Shown here in pieces: positions 1 through 8,470 of a DNA stretch of 64,000 nt. The notes under the pieces were generated by a model that saw only the letters and a list, made by a program, of their open reading frames with translations, did not search any database and was not told the DNA's origin. The DNA is from Allobosea sp. Root483D1. Lineage in GTDB: Bacteria > Pseudomonadota > Alphaproteobacteria > Rhizobiales > Beijerinckiaceae. Each line of letters starts with the position of its first letter. The stretch's first letter is position 1. Location: the NCBI RefSeq assembly GCF_001429505.1, contig NZ_LMJW01000004.1, forward strand, positions 246,744 to 310,743. The letters are read 5' to 3'. Position numbers and translations under genes: made by a program.

Positions 1-1212
1 CAGTCCCTCGAAGCCCTCGACCGGAAAATCGCCACCGGGCAGATGCGCGCCAGCCGTCCAGGGCGGAGCGCGCAGCGCCGGCACCGCGGCGGCGAGCTTC
101 TCGACGGCGGCCTCGGCGAGCCGTCGCGCCGTGGTGATCTTGCCGCCGAAAACCGAGAGCAGCGGCGCCGAGCCGGCTGGCTCGTCCAGCGTCAGCACAT
201 AGTCGCGCGTCGCTTCCTGCGCCTTGCTGGCGCCGTCGTCATAAAGCGGGCGCACGCCGGAATAGGTCCAGACCACGTCCTCGCGCCTGATCGGCTTGCG
301 GAAATACTCGCTCGCCGCGGCGCAGAGATAGGCGATCTCGTCCTCGCTGGCGGCGACCTTGGCGGGGTCGCCGTCATAGTCCTTGTCGGTGGTGCCGATC
401 AGGGTCAGGTCGCCCTCATAGGGGATGGCGAAGATGATGCGGCCATCGGCATTCTGGAAGATGTAGCAGCGGTCGTGCTCGAACAGGCGCGGCACCACGA
501 TATGGCTGCCCTGGACCAGCCGCACCGCAGCCGGGCGGTTGCTGGCGACGATGCCGTTCAGCACGTCCGCGACCCAGGGCCCGGCAGCGTTGACGAGCAC
601 GCGTGCGCTGGTCTCGGCCCGGACACCATCGGGGCCCTCGGTCGTGACCACCCAGAGATCGCCCTGGCGGTGCGCGCCGATCACCTTGGTCCGCGGCAGG
701 ATCGAAGCGCCGTGCTCGGCCGCGTCGCGGGCATTGAGCACGACGAGGCGGGCATCCTCGACCCAGCAATCGGAATATTCGAAGGCGCGGCCGAAACGCG
801 GCTGCAGCGGCTCGCCGGCGGCGTCGCGCCGGAGGTCGAGCGAGCGCGTCGCCGGCAGCAGCTTGCGGCCGCCGAGATGGTCGTAGAGGAAAAGGCCGAG
901 CCGCAGCATCCACCAGGGCCTGAGGCCCGCATGGTGCGGCAGCACGAACCGCAAGGGGCGGATGATGTGCGGCGCGGCGCGCCACATCACCTCGCGCTCG
1001 GTCAGCGCTTCCCGCACCAGCCGGAATTCGTAGTGCTCGAGATAGCGCAGGCCGCCATGGATCAATTTGGTCGAGGCCGAGGACGTCGCGCTGGCGAGGT
1101 CCGACTGCTCGAACAGCACGACCGAGGCTCCGCGCCCGGCCGCATCGCGGGCGATGCCGCAGCCGTTCACGCCGCCGCCGATGATGGCGATGTCGAACAC
1201 CGGAGCCGTCAC
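1..1212 (-). CDS. glpD: Aerobic glycerol-3-phosphate dehydrogenase (3' part outside window)
   Basis: FAD-dependent oxidation of sn-glycerol 3-phosphate to dihydroxyacetone phosphate at the inner membrane, feeding the quinone pool. The minus-strand frame read back from position 1212 starts GTG after a GGGAGGA ribosome site. It opens with the dinucleotide-binding motif IIGGGVNGCGIARDAAGRG, followed by the family signature TKLIHGGLRYLEHYEFRLV. About 404 codons are visible and the family is about 500, so the C-terminal fifth lies outside the window. It follows a DeoR-type regulator on the same strand after a 99-base gap, an arrangement usual for glpR-glpD. Identification is firm; the GTG start is well supported. 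Confidence 0.95.
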   Translation of the reverse strand, partial: MTAPVFDIAIIGGGVNGCGIARDAAGRGASVVLFEQSDLASATSSASTKLIHGGLRYLEHYEFRLVREALTEREVMWRAAPHIIRPLRFVLPHHAGLRPWWMLRLGLFLYDHLGGRKLLPATRSLDLRRDAAGEPLQPRFGRAFEYSDCWVEDARLVVLNARDAAEHGASILPRTKVIGAHRQGDLWVVTTEGPDGVRAETSARVLVNAAGPWVADVLNGIVASNRPAAVRLVQGSHIVVPRLFEHDRCYIFQNADGRIIFAIPYEGDLTLIGTTDKDYDGDPAKVAASEDEIAYLCAAASEYFRKPIRREDVVWTYSGVRPLYDDGASKAQEATRDYVLTLDEPAGSAPLLSVFGGKITTARRLAEAAVEKLAAAVPALRAPPWTAGAHLPGGDFPVEGFEGL

Positions 1213-1284
1213 GCATTCCTCCCGCAGGCAGCCCTTGCGGGGCCTCTTCAACGTACGGTAGAGCGTGATTTTCTTGCGTGCAAC

Positions 1285-1309
1285 GGCAAAACGAAAGCGA
1301 AAGCGAAAA
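1285..1309 (-). promoter_or_regulatory. Candidate GlpR operator: hexamer direct repeats
   Basis: Read on the minus strand, the gap between the regulator and glpD holds three TTTCGC/T units spaced exactly six bases apart, ending just after the regulator's stop codon. DeoR-family glycerol regulators often bind TTTCG-type direct repeats. That this one binds here is inference. Confidence 0.4.
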
Positions 1310-1311
1310 TT

Positions 1312-2115
1312 CTAGCTTTCACTTTTGGGTTGCGAGGCGAGTGTGGCGAGCGTTTCGGTTTCGACCACGCTGATGCCCTCGCTGCGGCAGAGCTCGCGCA
1401 AGGGCGGCGGATCGAGCCTATCGGTGACGAAGACGTCGACATCGCGCAGATGGCCGATGCGGACGGGGGCGGAGCGCTCGAACTTGGTGCTGTCGGCGAC
1501 GAGCAGGCACTGGCGGGCGTTCTCGATGATCGCCTGCGAGACCCGGACCTCGCGATAGTCGAAATCGAGCAGCGCTCCCTCCTCGTCGATGGCGGAGGTG
1601 CCGATCACGGCATAATCGACCTTGAACTGGCGGATCAGGTCGACGGCGGCGGCGCCGATCACGCCGCCATCGGAACGCCGGACCGGCCCGCCGGCGACGA
1701 TCACCTCGATGTTCTCATGCGGGTAGAGCAGCGTCGCGACATGCAGGTTGTTGGTGATGACGAGCAGGCCGTGATGGTCGGTGAGCGCGCGCGCCACCTC
1801 CTCGGTCGTCGTGCCGATGTTGATGAAGAGCGAGGCGTCGTTCGGGATCAGCGCCGCCGCGGCCCGGCCGATCGCCGCCTTCTCGTCGCGGGCGATGAAG
1901 CGGCGGGCCTCATAGGCGAGGTTCTCGACGCCGGACGCCACCACCGCCCCGCCATGCACCCGCGACATGATGCGCTGGTCGCAGAGCTGGTTCAGGTCCT
2001 TGCGGATGGTCTGGGCGCTGACCTCGTAGCGCGTCGCCAGCTCCTCGACATTGACGCGTCCCTGCGCCCTGGCCAGCGCTACGATCTCGCGCTGGCGTGG
2101 CGTGATGCTCTCCAT
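1312..2115 (-). CDS. glpR: DeoR/GlpR family transcriptional repressor
   Basis: Predicted repressor of glycerol-3-phosphate use. The start is set at the ATG giving MESITPRQRE, behind a GAGGAGT ribosome site; a longer reading by 18 codons is possible but has no good site. The 267-residue product has the DeoR winged helix in its first 60 residues (ELATRYEVSAQTIRKDLNQL). The sugar-phosphate sensor fold follows, with the LFINIGTTTEEVARAL and VITNNLHVATLL motifs that bind phosphorylated effectors. It lies directly upstream of glpD on the same strand, so glycerol 3-phosphate is the likely effector. It could instead answer to another sugar phosphate. Confidence 0.85.
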   Translation of the reverse strand: MESITPRQREIVALARAQGRVNVEELATRYEVSAQTIRKDLNQLCDQRIMSRVHGGAVVASGVENLAYEARRFIARDEKAAIGRAAAALIPNDASLFINIGTTTEEVARALTDHHGLLVITNNLHVATLLYPHENIEVIVAGGPVRRSDGGVIGAAAVDLIRQFKVDYAVIGTSAIDEEGALLDFDYREVRVSQAIIENARQCLLVADSTKFERSAPVRIGHLRDVDVFVTDRLDPPPLRELCRSEGISVVETETLATLASQPKSES

Positions 2116-2221
2116 ATCCGACTCCTCGTGACGTGGCGCCAAGCTGACGGCGACATGCGGGAGCGTCAACCTCGGGAGGTTCGGCGGCTAAGGATGCGGG
2201 CCGGGCACCGCGAACCGGCGA

Positions 2222-2237
2222 CATGTCAAAAGACATG
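2222..2237. promoter_or_regulatory. Perfect inverted repeat in a divergent promoter region
   Basis: CATGTC and GACATG flank AAAA, giving a 16-base perfect dyad in the gap between the glpR and HWE-kinase genes. It may be an operator for one of them. No regulator is assigned. Confidence 0.35.
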
Positions 2238-2304
2238 CGCGTTTGACAGCGGCTGCGCTAGCGGTCGAAGTGTGCCGTCTCACTCCCGACTCGAAAGCCT
2301 GCCT

Positions 2305-3279
2305 GTGCCGACACAGCTCGACAAGGATGTCCGCTTCCTGAGCGCCGTGCTGGCGGCCTCGGACGATTGCATCAAGGTCATCGGTCTCGACGGCGCGCTC
2401 GAATTCATGAGCGAAGGCGGCCAGCGCGTGATGGAGGTCCAGGATTTCGCGGCGATCCGCGGCTGCCCCTGGATGCAGTTCTGGGATGGCGCCAGCAAGG
2501 CGGAAGCCGAGGCGGCATTGGCGGCGGCGCGGGCCGGCAAAAGCTACCGGTTCCAGGGGCCGGCCAATACCGCCGCGGGCAATCCGCGCTATTGGGACGT
2601 GCAGGTCTCGCCGATCATCGCGTCCGACGGCAAGCCCGAAGCCATCCTCTCGGTCTCGCGCGACATCACCCTGCTGCACGCGGGCGAGGAGCGCCATCGC
2701 CTGCTCGCCGCCGAGTTGAACCACCGCATCAAGAACCTGCTCGCCATGGTCTCCGGCATCGTCAACCAGTCGTTGCGCGGCTCGGACGAGCCGCTCGACA
2801 TGGTGAAGCGGCGCCTCTCCGACCGCTTGCAGGCCCTGGCGGCGGCGCAGGACGTGCTGATGATGGCGAGCCGCCACGGCGCCGATCTCAGGCAACTGGT
2901 CGAGGTCGTGCTGGCACCGCATCGCTCCGACGAGCGCATCGCCATTGACGGCCCCTCGGTGACGCTCTCGTCGAAATGCGCACTGGCGATGGCGCTCGCC
3001 TTGCACGAACTCGGGACCAATGCGGTGAAATACGGGGCGCTCTCGCAGGATGGCGGCCATATCGACGTCTCCTGGCGCAACGAGGGCGGCGAGTTCCATT
3101 TCCGCTGGCAGGAAAGCGGCGGCCCGCATGTGCCGCCGCCGCAGCGGCGCGGTTTCGGCTCGCAGATGATCGAGAAGGTCCTCGGCAGCTATCTCGGCGG
3201 CACCGCGCAGCTCGACTTCGCGGCCGGAGGCATCGCGCTTTCCCTCGACGCGCCGACAGCGGCGCTGGCGGAAAACTAG
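2305..3279 (+). CDS. PAS-domain HWE-family sensor histidine kinase
   Basis: A soluble kinase of about 324 residues. Residues 10-125 form a PAS sensor domain. The phosphoacceptor region ELNHRIKNLLAMVSGI (His about 140) and the N-box ALHELGTNAVKYGALS are diagnostic of the HWE kinase family common in Rhizobiales. There is no membrane segment, so the signal is probably intracellular (light, redox or a ligand). The reading frame is open far upstream, but only as the antisense shadow of glpD and glpR. The start is uncertain: GTG at 2305 is used here, GTG at 2272 is equally possible, and neither has a strong ribosome site. The output partner is not evident; the nearest regulator gene belongs to a different kinase. 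Confidence 0.85.
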   Translation: MPTQLDKDVRFLSAVLAASDDCIKVIGLDGALEFMSEGGQRVMEVQDFAAIRGCPWMQFWDGASKAEAEAALAAARAGKSYRFQGPANTAAGNPRYWDVQVSPIIASDGKPEAILSVSRDITLLHAGEERHRLLAAELNHRIKNLLAMVSGIVNQSLRGSDEPLDMVKRRLSDRLQALAAAQDVLMMASRHGADLRQLVEVVLAPHRSDERIAIDGPSVTLSSKCALAMALALHELGTNAVKYGALSQDGGHIDVSWRNEGGEFHFRWQESGGPHVPPPQRRGFGSQMIEKVLGSYLGGTAQLDFAAGGIALSLDAPTAALAEN

Positions 3280-3359
3280 CGACCCGCCGCCGGCCGCTGT
3301 ATGGCGGAACGAAACCGGCTAGTCTTCCCGGCAATTCCGACAGGAGAGACGACACGCGC

Positions 3360-4868
3360 ATGCTGTGGAGATCGCGCCGCGCCGCCATCCTCGTAGCGGG
3401 CCTGGTCGCGTTTGGGCTCGCCTGCGCCGCCTACTCACTGAACCGGCGCAGCCATGCTGCGGCGGAACTGGAGGAGGCCGGGCGGACCCTGCACCGGCTG
3501 ATCTCGCAGCGTGTCGACCAGCACGATGCGCATCTGACCAGCCTGTCGGCGCTGGTGCAGGCGGCCGAGCCGGCGCCGATCGCCACGGTCGAGCAGGTCG
3601 CCGCCAGCATTGTCCGCTTCTATCCGCGTATCGTCGGTATAGACGTGGTCGACCTCGCGCTGAGCCCGCCGCGCTCGCTGCTCGACGTGGCCGACCCGGC
3701 TGTTGTCACGGAGGAGGCGCGGCAGGCTGCCGGGTCGAACCTGCGGACGCGCGCGCTCGATGGCGGCGCTAGGCTACTCCTGGTCAAGCGGGCGCTGACC
3801 GACGGCGTCGGCCATTACGCGCTCGCGCTCGTCATCGACATGGCCCGGCTCTCGGCGAGCGATACGCCCCTGCCGGAAGGGGCAGCGGTTCATCTGCGGC
3901 TGATCGAGCCCGGCCAGGCGAGCGATCCGCCGGCGAGCGCCTTCAGCGCCGAGATCGCCAGCCGCACCCAGCCGCTGCGCCTGACGCTGACGACGAGCGC
4001 GCCGGACTGGCCGCTGCCGCCGCTGGCCTTCCTGGCGCTGGCTGGCCTGCTCGTCGCGCTTGCCATGTTCCTGGTCGATCGCCTGCTCGAAGCCCGGAAC
4101 GTCGCGCGCGAGGCAGCGCGAAAGGCTGGGCTCGCCGAGCAGGATGCGCGCTTGGCCCATGCCGGGCGCGTCAACGCCATGGGCGAGCTCGCTTCCGGCA
4201 TCGCCCATGAACTGACGCAGCCCCTGACCGCGATTCTCAGCCAGGCCCAGGCCGCGCGGCGGCTGCTGGCCCAGCCCGAGGCGGATCAGGCGGTGCTGGC
4301 CGGCGCCTTCGAGGCGATTGCGCGCAATGCCCGCCGCGCCGGCGACATTCTCGGGCGGCTGCGCGCCTGGATCAGCAAGTCCGAGCCGGTCGTCGAAACG
4401 GTCGATCTGACCGAGCTTGCCGGCGAAGTCGTCCATCTCCTCGCGGCGAACGCTCAAGGCATCGGCGCGACATTGCGGGTCAGCGGCGATGGCAGCCGGT
4501 CACTGGTGCGGGCCGACCGGGTCCAGCTCGAACAAGTCGTCTTCAACCTCGTCCGCAACGGGCTGGAGGCGGTCGAAGGCCGCGATGGCGAGCGTAGCGT
4601 GACGATCAAGGTCGGCACACAGGGTGGCGATGCCGTGCTCGCGGTCCGCGACAGCGGTCCCGGCCTGTCACCGGAAGCGCAGGCGCGTCTGTTCGAGCCC
4701 TTCTTCACCACCAAGCCGGCTGGGCTCGGCCTCGGCCTCGCGCTCTGTGTCCGGCTGGTCGAGCGCTTCGACGGAACGCTGGCCGCCGAGAATGCGGCGG
4801 AGGGCGGCGCGGTCTTCAGCGTCCGCTTGCCGCGCAGCGCCGAGAATCAGCGGGAGGCCGCCGAATGA
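3360..4868 (+). CDS. Membrane sensor histidine kinase
   Basis: Kinase of 502 residues starting at an ATG behind AGGAGAG. It has a first transmembrane helix at about residues 8-27, a periplasmic sensing region of about 190 residues, a second helix at about 219-242 and a short linker. The dimerisation/phosphoacceptor motif MGELASGIAHELTQPLTAIL (His about 283) comes next, then an ATPase domain ending with the G-box GLGLGLALCVRLVERF. The HELTQPL form is typical of FixL/DctB-like kinases. Its stop overlaps the response regulator start by four bases, so the two form one translationally coupled system. The ligand is unknown. Confidence 0.9.
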   Translation: MLWRSRRAAILVAGLVAFGLACAAYSLNRRSHAAAELEEAGRTLHRLISQRVDQHDAHLTSLSALVQAAEPAPIATVEQVAASIVRFYPRIVGIDVVDLALSPPRSLLDVADPAVVTEEARQAAGSNLRTRALDGGARLLLVKRALTDGVGHYALALVIDMARLSASDTPLPEGAAVHLRLIEPGQASDPPASAFSAEIASRTQPLRLTLTTSAPDWPLPPLAFLALAGLLVALAMFLVDRLLEARNVAREAARKAGLAEQDARLAHAGRVNAMGELASGIAHELTQPLTAILSQAQAARRLLAQPEADQAVLAGAFEAIARNARRAGDILGRLRAWISKSEPVVETVDLTELAGEVVHLLAANAQGIGATLRVSGDGSRSLVRADRVQLEQVVFNLVRNGLEAVEGRDGERSVTIKVGTQGGDAVLAVRDSGPGLSPEAQARLFEPFFTTKPAGLGLGLALCVRLVERFDGTLAAENAAEGGAVFSVRLPRSAENQREAAE

Positions 4869-5473
4869 GCCGGCAGCTCGTCCATCTGATCGACGACGAT
4901 TGGGAGGTGCGCGAGGCGCTGAGTTTCCTGCTGCGTACCGTCGGGCTCGACGTCCAGCCGCATGCCGACGGCGCCGCCTTTATGGAGGCGCTGCCTAGCT
5001 TGGCGCCGGGCTGCATCGTCACTGATATCCGCATGCCGCGCCTGACCGGGCTGAAGCTGCAGGAAAGGCTCATGGCCGCCCGTTGCCGCTGGCCGGTCGT
5101 GGTCATCACTGGCCATGGCGATGTCGAGGCCTGCCGCGCCGCCTTCCGCAATGGCGCCGCGGATTTCCTGACCAAGCCGGTCGACGAACAGGTGCTGATC
5201 GACACCGTCCAGGCGGCGCTCGCGACGCTCGACGGCCTGCTCGCCGCCGAGAGCGGCACGGCCTCGCTCAGGCTAAGGCTCGAACGCCTGTCGCAGCGCG
5301 AGGCCGAGATCCTCGCGCTGATCGCCGAGGGGCGCTCGACCAAGGAGATCGCGCGGGTGCTGTCGATCTCGCCACGTACCGTCGACACCCACCGCGCCCA
5401 TATCGCAGAGAAGCTGGAGACGACCTCCGTCGCCGAGATGGTCCGGCTGCATTTGGTCGGTGCCGATCGGTAG
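4865..5473 (+). CDS. FixJ/NarL-type response regulator
   Basis: Regulator of 202 residues. The N-terminal receiver domain has the acidic pocket IDDD (residues 9-12), the phosphoacceptor Asp about 54 in VTDIRMP, and the LTKPV lysine loop. A LuxR-type helix-turn-helix near residues 140-195 contains LSQREAEILALIAEGRSTKEIA and SPRTVDTHRAHIAEKL. It is the coupled partner of the preceding membrane kinase through an ATGA overlap. DNA binding and transcription activation are expected; targets cannot be read from the sequence. Confidence 0.92.
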   Translation: MSRQLVHLIDDDWEVREALSFLLRTVGLDVQPHADGAAFMEALPSLAPGCIVTDIRMPRLTGLKLQERLMAARCRWPVVVITGHGDVEACRAAFRNGAADFLTKPVDEQVLIDTVQAALATLDGLLAAESGTASLRLRLERLSQREAEILALIAEGRSTKEIARVLSISPRTVDTHRAHIAEKLETTSVAEMVRLHLVGADR

Positions 5474-5571
5474 AACTACGTAGGCCGCGCGCGGATCGCC
5501 CGGATGCACACGGCAGACCGGGTTCGGCATCATCCCCTCACACCATAACGGTGGTCACCAGAGGGATCGTC

Positions 5572-6060
5572 ATGTCGTTTGTCCGCCTCGCCATCATGTC
5601 CACCGCCATCGCCCTGCCGACGCTCGCCCAGGCCCAGGTCCTGCAGGTTCGCGCACTGCCGACCGCGCTCGCCGTCGAGCTCGCCCAGGCGACCGTCGCC
5701 GCCTGCTCCGCCAAGAACTTCAACGTCGCAGCCACCGTGGTCGACCGTGGCGGCGTCGTGCTCGCCACCATCCGCGCCGAGCGCGCCGGCCCGCACACCA
5801 TCGATGCCAGCCGCGCCAAGGCCTTCACTTCGGTCTCCGCCAAGAACAACACCGGCGCTATGGCCGAGGCTGCCGCCAACAATGCCGGCGCCCGCAATCT
5901 CGTCCACATCCAGGGCTTTCTGCTGCTCGGCGGCGGCGTGCCGGTGAAGGTCGGTGACGAGGTCATCGCGGCGGTCGGCGTCGGCGGCGCCCCCGGCGGC
6001 CATCTCGACGAGGAATGCGCCAATGCCGGCCTGCAGGCGATTGCCGCCAAGCTGAAGTGA
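5572..6060 (+). CDS. Secreted GlcG/HbpS-family (DUF336) protein
   Basis: A 162-residue protein with a clear signal peptide (first 22 residues, ending AQAQ) and a single GlcG/HbpS domain. The domain has AATVVDRGGVVLATIRAERA, the conserved SRAKAFTSVSA helix and the glycine-rich LLGGGVPVKVGDEVIAAVGV segment. Relatives are haem-binding, extracellular or of unknown role near glycolate genes. Secretion to the periplasm is likely. It stands alone behind the two-component pair and may be one of its targets, though nothing in the sequence proves that. The start follows GAGGGATCG. Confidence 0.8.
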   Translation: MSFVRLAIMSTAIALPTLAQAQVLQVRALPTALAVELAQATVAACSAKNFNVAATVVDRGGVVLATIRAERAGPHTIDASRAKAFTSVSAKNNTGAMAEAAANNAGARNLVHIQGFLLLGGGVPVKVGDEVIAAVGVGGAPGGHLDEECANAGLQAIAAKLK

Positions 6061-6083
6061 CCGGATCTCCGTGAGGGGGCGTC

Positions 6084-6111
6084 AGGGCCGTTGCCGCAAG
6101 GCAGCGGCCCT
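6084..6111. terminator. Bidirectional hairpin between convergent genes
   Basis: Arms AGGGCCGTTGCC and GGCAGCGGCCCT flank a GCAA loop (one G-T pair). It lies between the GlcG-like gene and the oppositely oriented MFS gene, with short T-rich flanks. Confidence 0.7.
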
Positions 6112-6118
6112 GATCGTT

Positions 6119-7396
6119 TCAGGCGGCAGGATTCGCTGTCACCGCCCGCGTCGCCTCGCTTGGCATCGCCTTCAGCGTCGCGGCCCAGAAGACCAGCGCG
6201 ATTGCGGCGATGGCTGCGCCGAGCAGGCTGACGCCGGTCCAGCCAGCGAAGGCGTAGACCAGCGTCGAGCCCGACGATCCCAACGCGCTGCCGATCGAAT
6301 AGAACAGCATGTACCCGGCGGTCAGCCGGCTCTGCGCCTCCGGCCGGACACGGTAGATCATCGCCTGGTTGGTGACGTGAACCGCCTGCAGGCCGAAATC
6401 CAGGATCAGCACGCCGGCGATCAGATAGAAGATCGACTGCGGCAGCAATCCGATCGGCAGCCAGGCGAACAGCATCAGCGCCAGCGCGATGCCGGTGAGG
6501 CGCTGGCCATGACCGCGATCGGTCCAGGCGCCGGCCCGCGCCGCCCCGAGCGCGCCCGCCGCTCCGGCCAGGCCGAACAGGCCGATCGCCGTATGCGACA
6601 GCGAGAAGGGTGGAGCGGCGAGCGGCAACACCAGCGGCGTCAGCAGCGTGGTGACGTCGGCGAAGATCAGCATGGCGATGATCGCCCGGATGCGCAGCAC
6701 GCGCTCCTGCCGGAACAGCACGAAGAGCGAGCCGATCAGGCGCGGATAGGAGAGCTGTGCCGGCGGCCTGCGCTCGGGCGGCAAGGCCTTGAACAGGACG
6801 ATGGCGATGACGAGTGTCGCCGCTGCCGAGAGCAGGTAGACCGCCCGCCAGCCCGAGAGATCGGCCGTCGCGCCGGCGATGGCCCGGGCGAGCAGGATAC
6901 CGAGCACGATCCCGCTGGTTACCGCGCCGACCACCTGGCCGCGCTCCTCCGGACGCGCCAGGCTCGCGGCATAGGCGACGAAGGCCTGCGTCACCACGGC
7001 GAGGAAGCCCATCGCCGCCATCGCCGCGAGCAGCATCGCGCCCGAGGTGGAGAAAGCGACGCAGATCAGCGCCGCGACCGAGAGCAGCGATTGCAGCATG
7101 ACGAGCTTGCGGCGGTCGACGAGGTCGCCGAGCGGCACCAGCAGGATCAGCCCGAGCCCGTAGCCGAGCTGCGTCGCGCCGACGACGAGCCCGACCGTGG
7201 CGCGCGAGAGCTTGAGATCGTCGGCGATGATGTCGAGCAGCGGGTGGGCGAAATAGGCGTTGGCGACGGCCAGCCCGCTCGCCACCGCGAAGAGCAGGAT
7301 CATGCCGGCTGAGAGCGGGGCTGCCGGAGAAGGCGGTGATGGGCGTGCGTCAACGCTCGCGGCGCCGGCCGGCGCCGCCTCGGGATCCAGTCGCAT
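6119..7396 (-). CDS. MFS transporter (DHA1-like exporter)
   Basis: A 425-residue integral membrane protein with twelve predicted helices. Motif A (GDLVDRRKLVMLQ) sits between helices 2 and 3. The opening helix LFAVASGLAVANAYFAHPLL resembles drug/arabinose-type exporters. The first 30 residues form a Pro/Ala-rich cytoplasmic tail. It is divergent from an HxlR-type regulator gene, with a perfect palindrome in the gap. This predicts regulated efflux of a small toxic compound, as for other HxlR-linked transporters. The substrate is unknown. Confidence 0.85.
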   Translation of the reverse strand: MRLDPEAAPAGAASVDARPSPPSPAAPLSAGMILLFAVASGLAVANAYFAHPLLDIIADDLKLSRATVGLVVGATQLGYGLGLILLVPLGDLVDRRKLVMLQSLLSVAALICVAFSTSGAMLLAAMAAMGFLAVVTQAFVAYAASLARPEERGQVVGAVTSGIVLGILLARAIAGATADLSGWRAVYLLSAAATLVIAIVLFKALPPERRPPAQLSYPRLIGSLFVLFRQERVLRIRAIIAMLIFADVTTLLTPLVLPLAAPPFSLSHTAIGLFGLAGAAGALGAARAGAWTDRGHGQRLTGIALALMLFAWLPIGLLPQSIFYLIAGVLILDFGLQAVHVTNQAMIYRVRPEAQSRLTAGYMLFYSIGSALGSSGSTLVYAFAGWTGVSLLGAAIAAIALVFWAATLKAMPSEATRAVTANPAA

Positions 7397-7417
7397 GAGG
7401 CAGGTCTCCGCTAGATA

Positions 7418-7434
7418 AGTTTCATTATGAAACT
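7418..7434. promoter_or_regulatory. Candidate HxlR operator
   Basis: AGTTTCA-TTA-TGAAACT, a perfect seven-base dyad. It lies 21 bases upstream of the MFS start and about 78 bases upstream of the HxlR start, so one site could control both divergent genes. Confidence 0.6.
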
Positions 7435-7511
7435 CATTGCGGAGTAGCAGGCATGGTTTTATCTTGCAACCGAATGCCGTTCACGGAGCCTTGAGGAAAG
7501 CCTCGCAACCA

Positions 7512-7973
7512 ATGGTCAAGCGCCGCAGCCTGGTCAGCGATTATTGCCCGAGCGCCCGGGCGCTCGATGCGATCGGCGACTGGTGGTCGATGCTGATCGT
7601 GCGCGACGCCTTCGACGGCATGACCCGCTTCAGCGAGTTCCAGAAGAGCCTCGGCATCGCCCGCAACATCCTCTCCGAGCGGCTGCGCACGCTGACCGCG
7701 CGCGGCATCCTCGAAGCGGTTCCGGCTGCCAGCGGCGGCACCAGGCAGGAATACCGGTTGACCGCCAAGGGCCGCGACCTCTTTCCGGTGATGGTGGCGC
7801 TCCGCCAATGGGGCGAGCAGCATCTGTTCGGGCCGGGCGAGCAGCATTCCTCGCTGATCGAGCGCGACAGCGGCCGCAAGGTCACGCTGACCGTGCAGAC
7901 CGAGGATGGCAGGCCGATCGATGCGGATGGTGCGATGATCCTGAAGGTGCCGGAAGCCGAGGAGCGGGGCTAG
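7512..7973 (+). CDS. HxlR-family transcriptional regulator
   Basis: A 153-residue winged-helix regulator. The family signature is present as WSMLIVRDAFDGMTRFSEFQ, followed by NILSERLRTLTARGILE and the EYRLTAKGRDLFPV wing. The ATG at 7512 is preferred over an upstream in-frame start because it has GAGGAAAG at reasonable spacing. HxlR proteins usually respond to electrophiles, redox or aromatic compounds and control an adjacent divergent gene, here the MFS exporter. No cysteine lies at the usual N-terminal redox position apart from Cys about 12 in DYCPSARAL, which could serve as a sensor. Confidence 0.9.
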   Translation: MVKRRSLVSDYCPSARALDAIGDWWSMLIVRDAFDGMTRFSEFQKSLGIARNILSERLRTLTARGILEAVPAASGGTRQEYRLTAKGRDLFPVMVALRQWGEQHLFGPGEQHSSLIERDSGRKVTLTVQTEDGRPIDADGAMILKVPEAEERG

Positions 7974-8470
7974 TCGAGTGAGGCCGGCTCCGCCTTGGGC
8001 AGCTTGGCGCGATAGAGCAGCCGCCAGGCGCCGGTGCCGAGTGCGAAATCCCTGCATTTGAGGTCGGCGAGCTGGCGGCCGCTTCTGGTGACGAGGATGC
8101 CGTCGCGCTCGCCCTGTCCCCTCACGATGATCGAATAGAGTGTGTAGCGCGTCTCGCCGCGGCTGAAGCGGACGATGTCGCCGGCAAAGCCGGCATCGCC
8201 GACGACCGCCGTGCTGAAGGCCTGGTCCGGCGGCACGGGCTTGTCCGGATGCGTCAGCTCGATCGCGCCCTTGCGGCCGAAGCGATAGCTCAGGCTGCCC
8301 TGACCCGGGCCGATGTCGGCGGAGGCGCAGAGCGAGGCGGTCTTGCCGTTGATCGCACAGGAGAAAATGGCGGTTTCTCCGGCCTGACACAGGGAGGGCC
8401 GCGTATCGGCCAGGGCGGTGCCGCAGGCGAGGGCGGCAGCTAGGGCAGCGAGGCAGCGCAGAGCCGTCAT
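7970..8470 (-). CDS. Small secreted protein, function unknown
   Basis: A 166-residue product with a signal peptide (MTALRCLAALAAALACGTALA) and a probable beta-rich mature region with several cysteines (CQAGE, FSCAI, LCAS, LKCRDF). I do not recognise the family. Its start overlaps the stop of the upstream secreted-protein gene by four bases, so the two are coupled and probably act together in the periplasm. Its 3' end overlaps the convergent HxlR gene by four bases. Confidence 0.7.
   Translation of the reverse strand: MTALRCLAALAAALACGTALADTRPSLCQAGETAIFSCAINGKTASLCASADIGPGQGSLSYRFGRKGAIELTHPDKPVPPDQAFSTAVVGDAGFAGDIVRFSRGETRYTLYSIIVRGQGERDGILVTRSGRQLADLKCRDFALGTGAWRLLYRAKLPKAEPASLD

Noticed and set aside
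43..2304. Very long plus-strand open frame merging with the HWE kinase gene
   Set aside because: It is antisense to glpD and glpR, whose proteins are clearly conserved; only the part after about 2272-2305 looks like a real protein.
6071..7312. 413-codon plus-strand frame
   Set aside because: It is rich in Arg, Gln and Asp, antisense to a clear MFS transporter, and has no recognisable domain.
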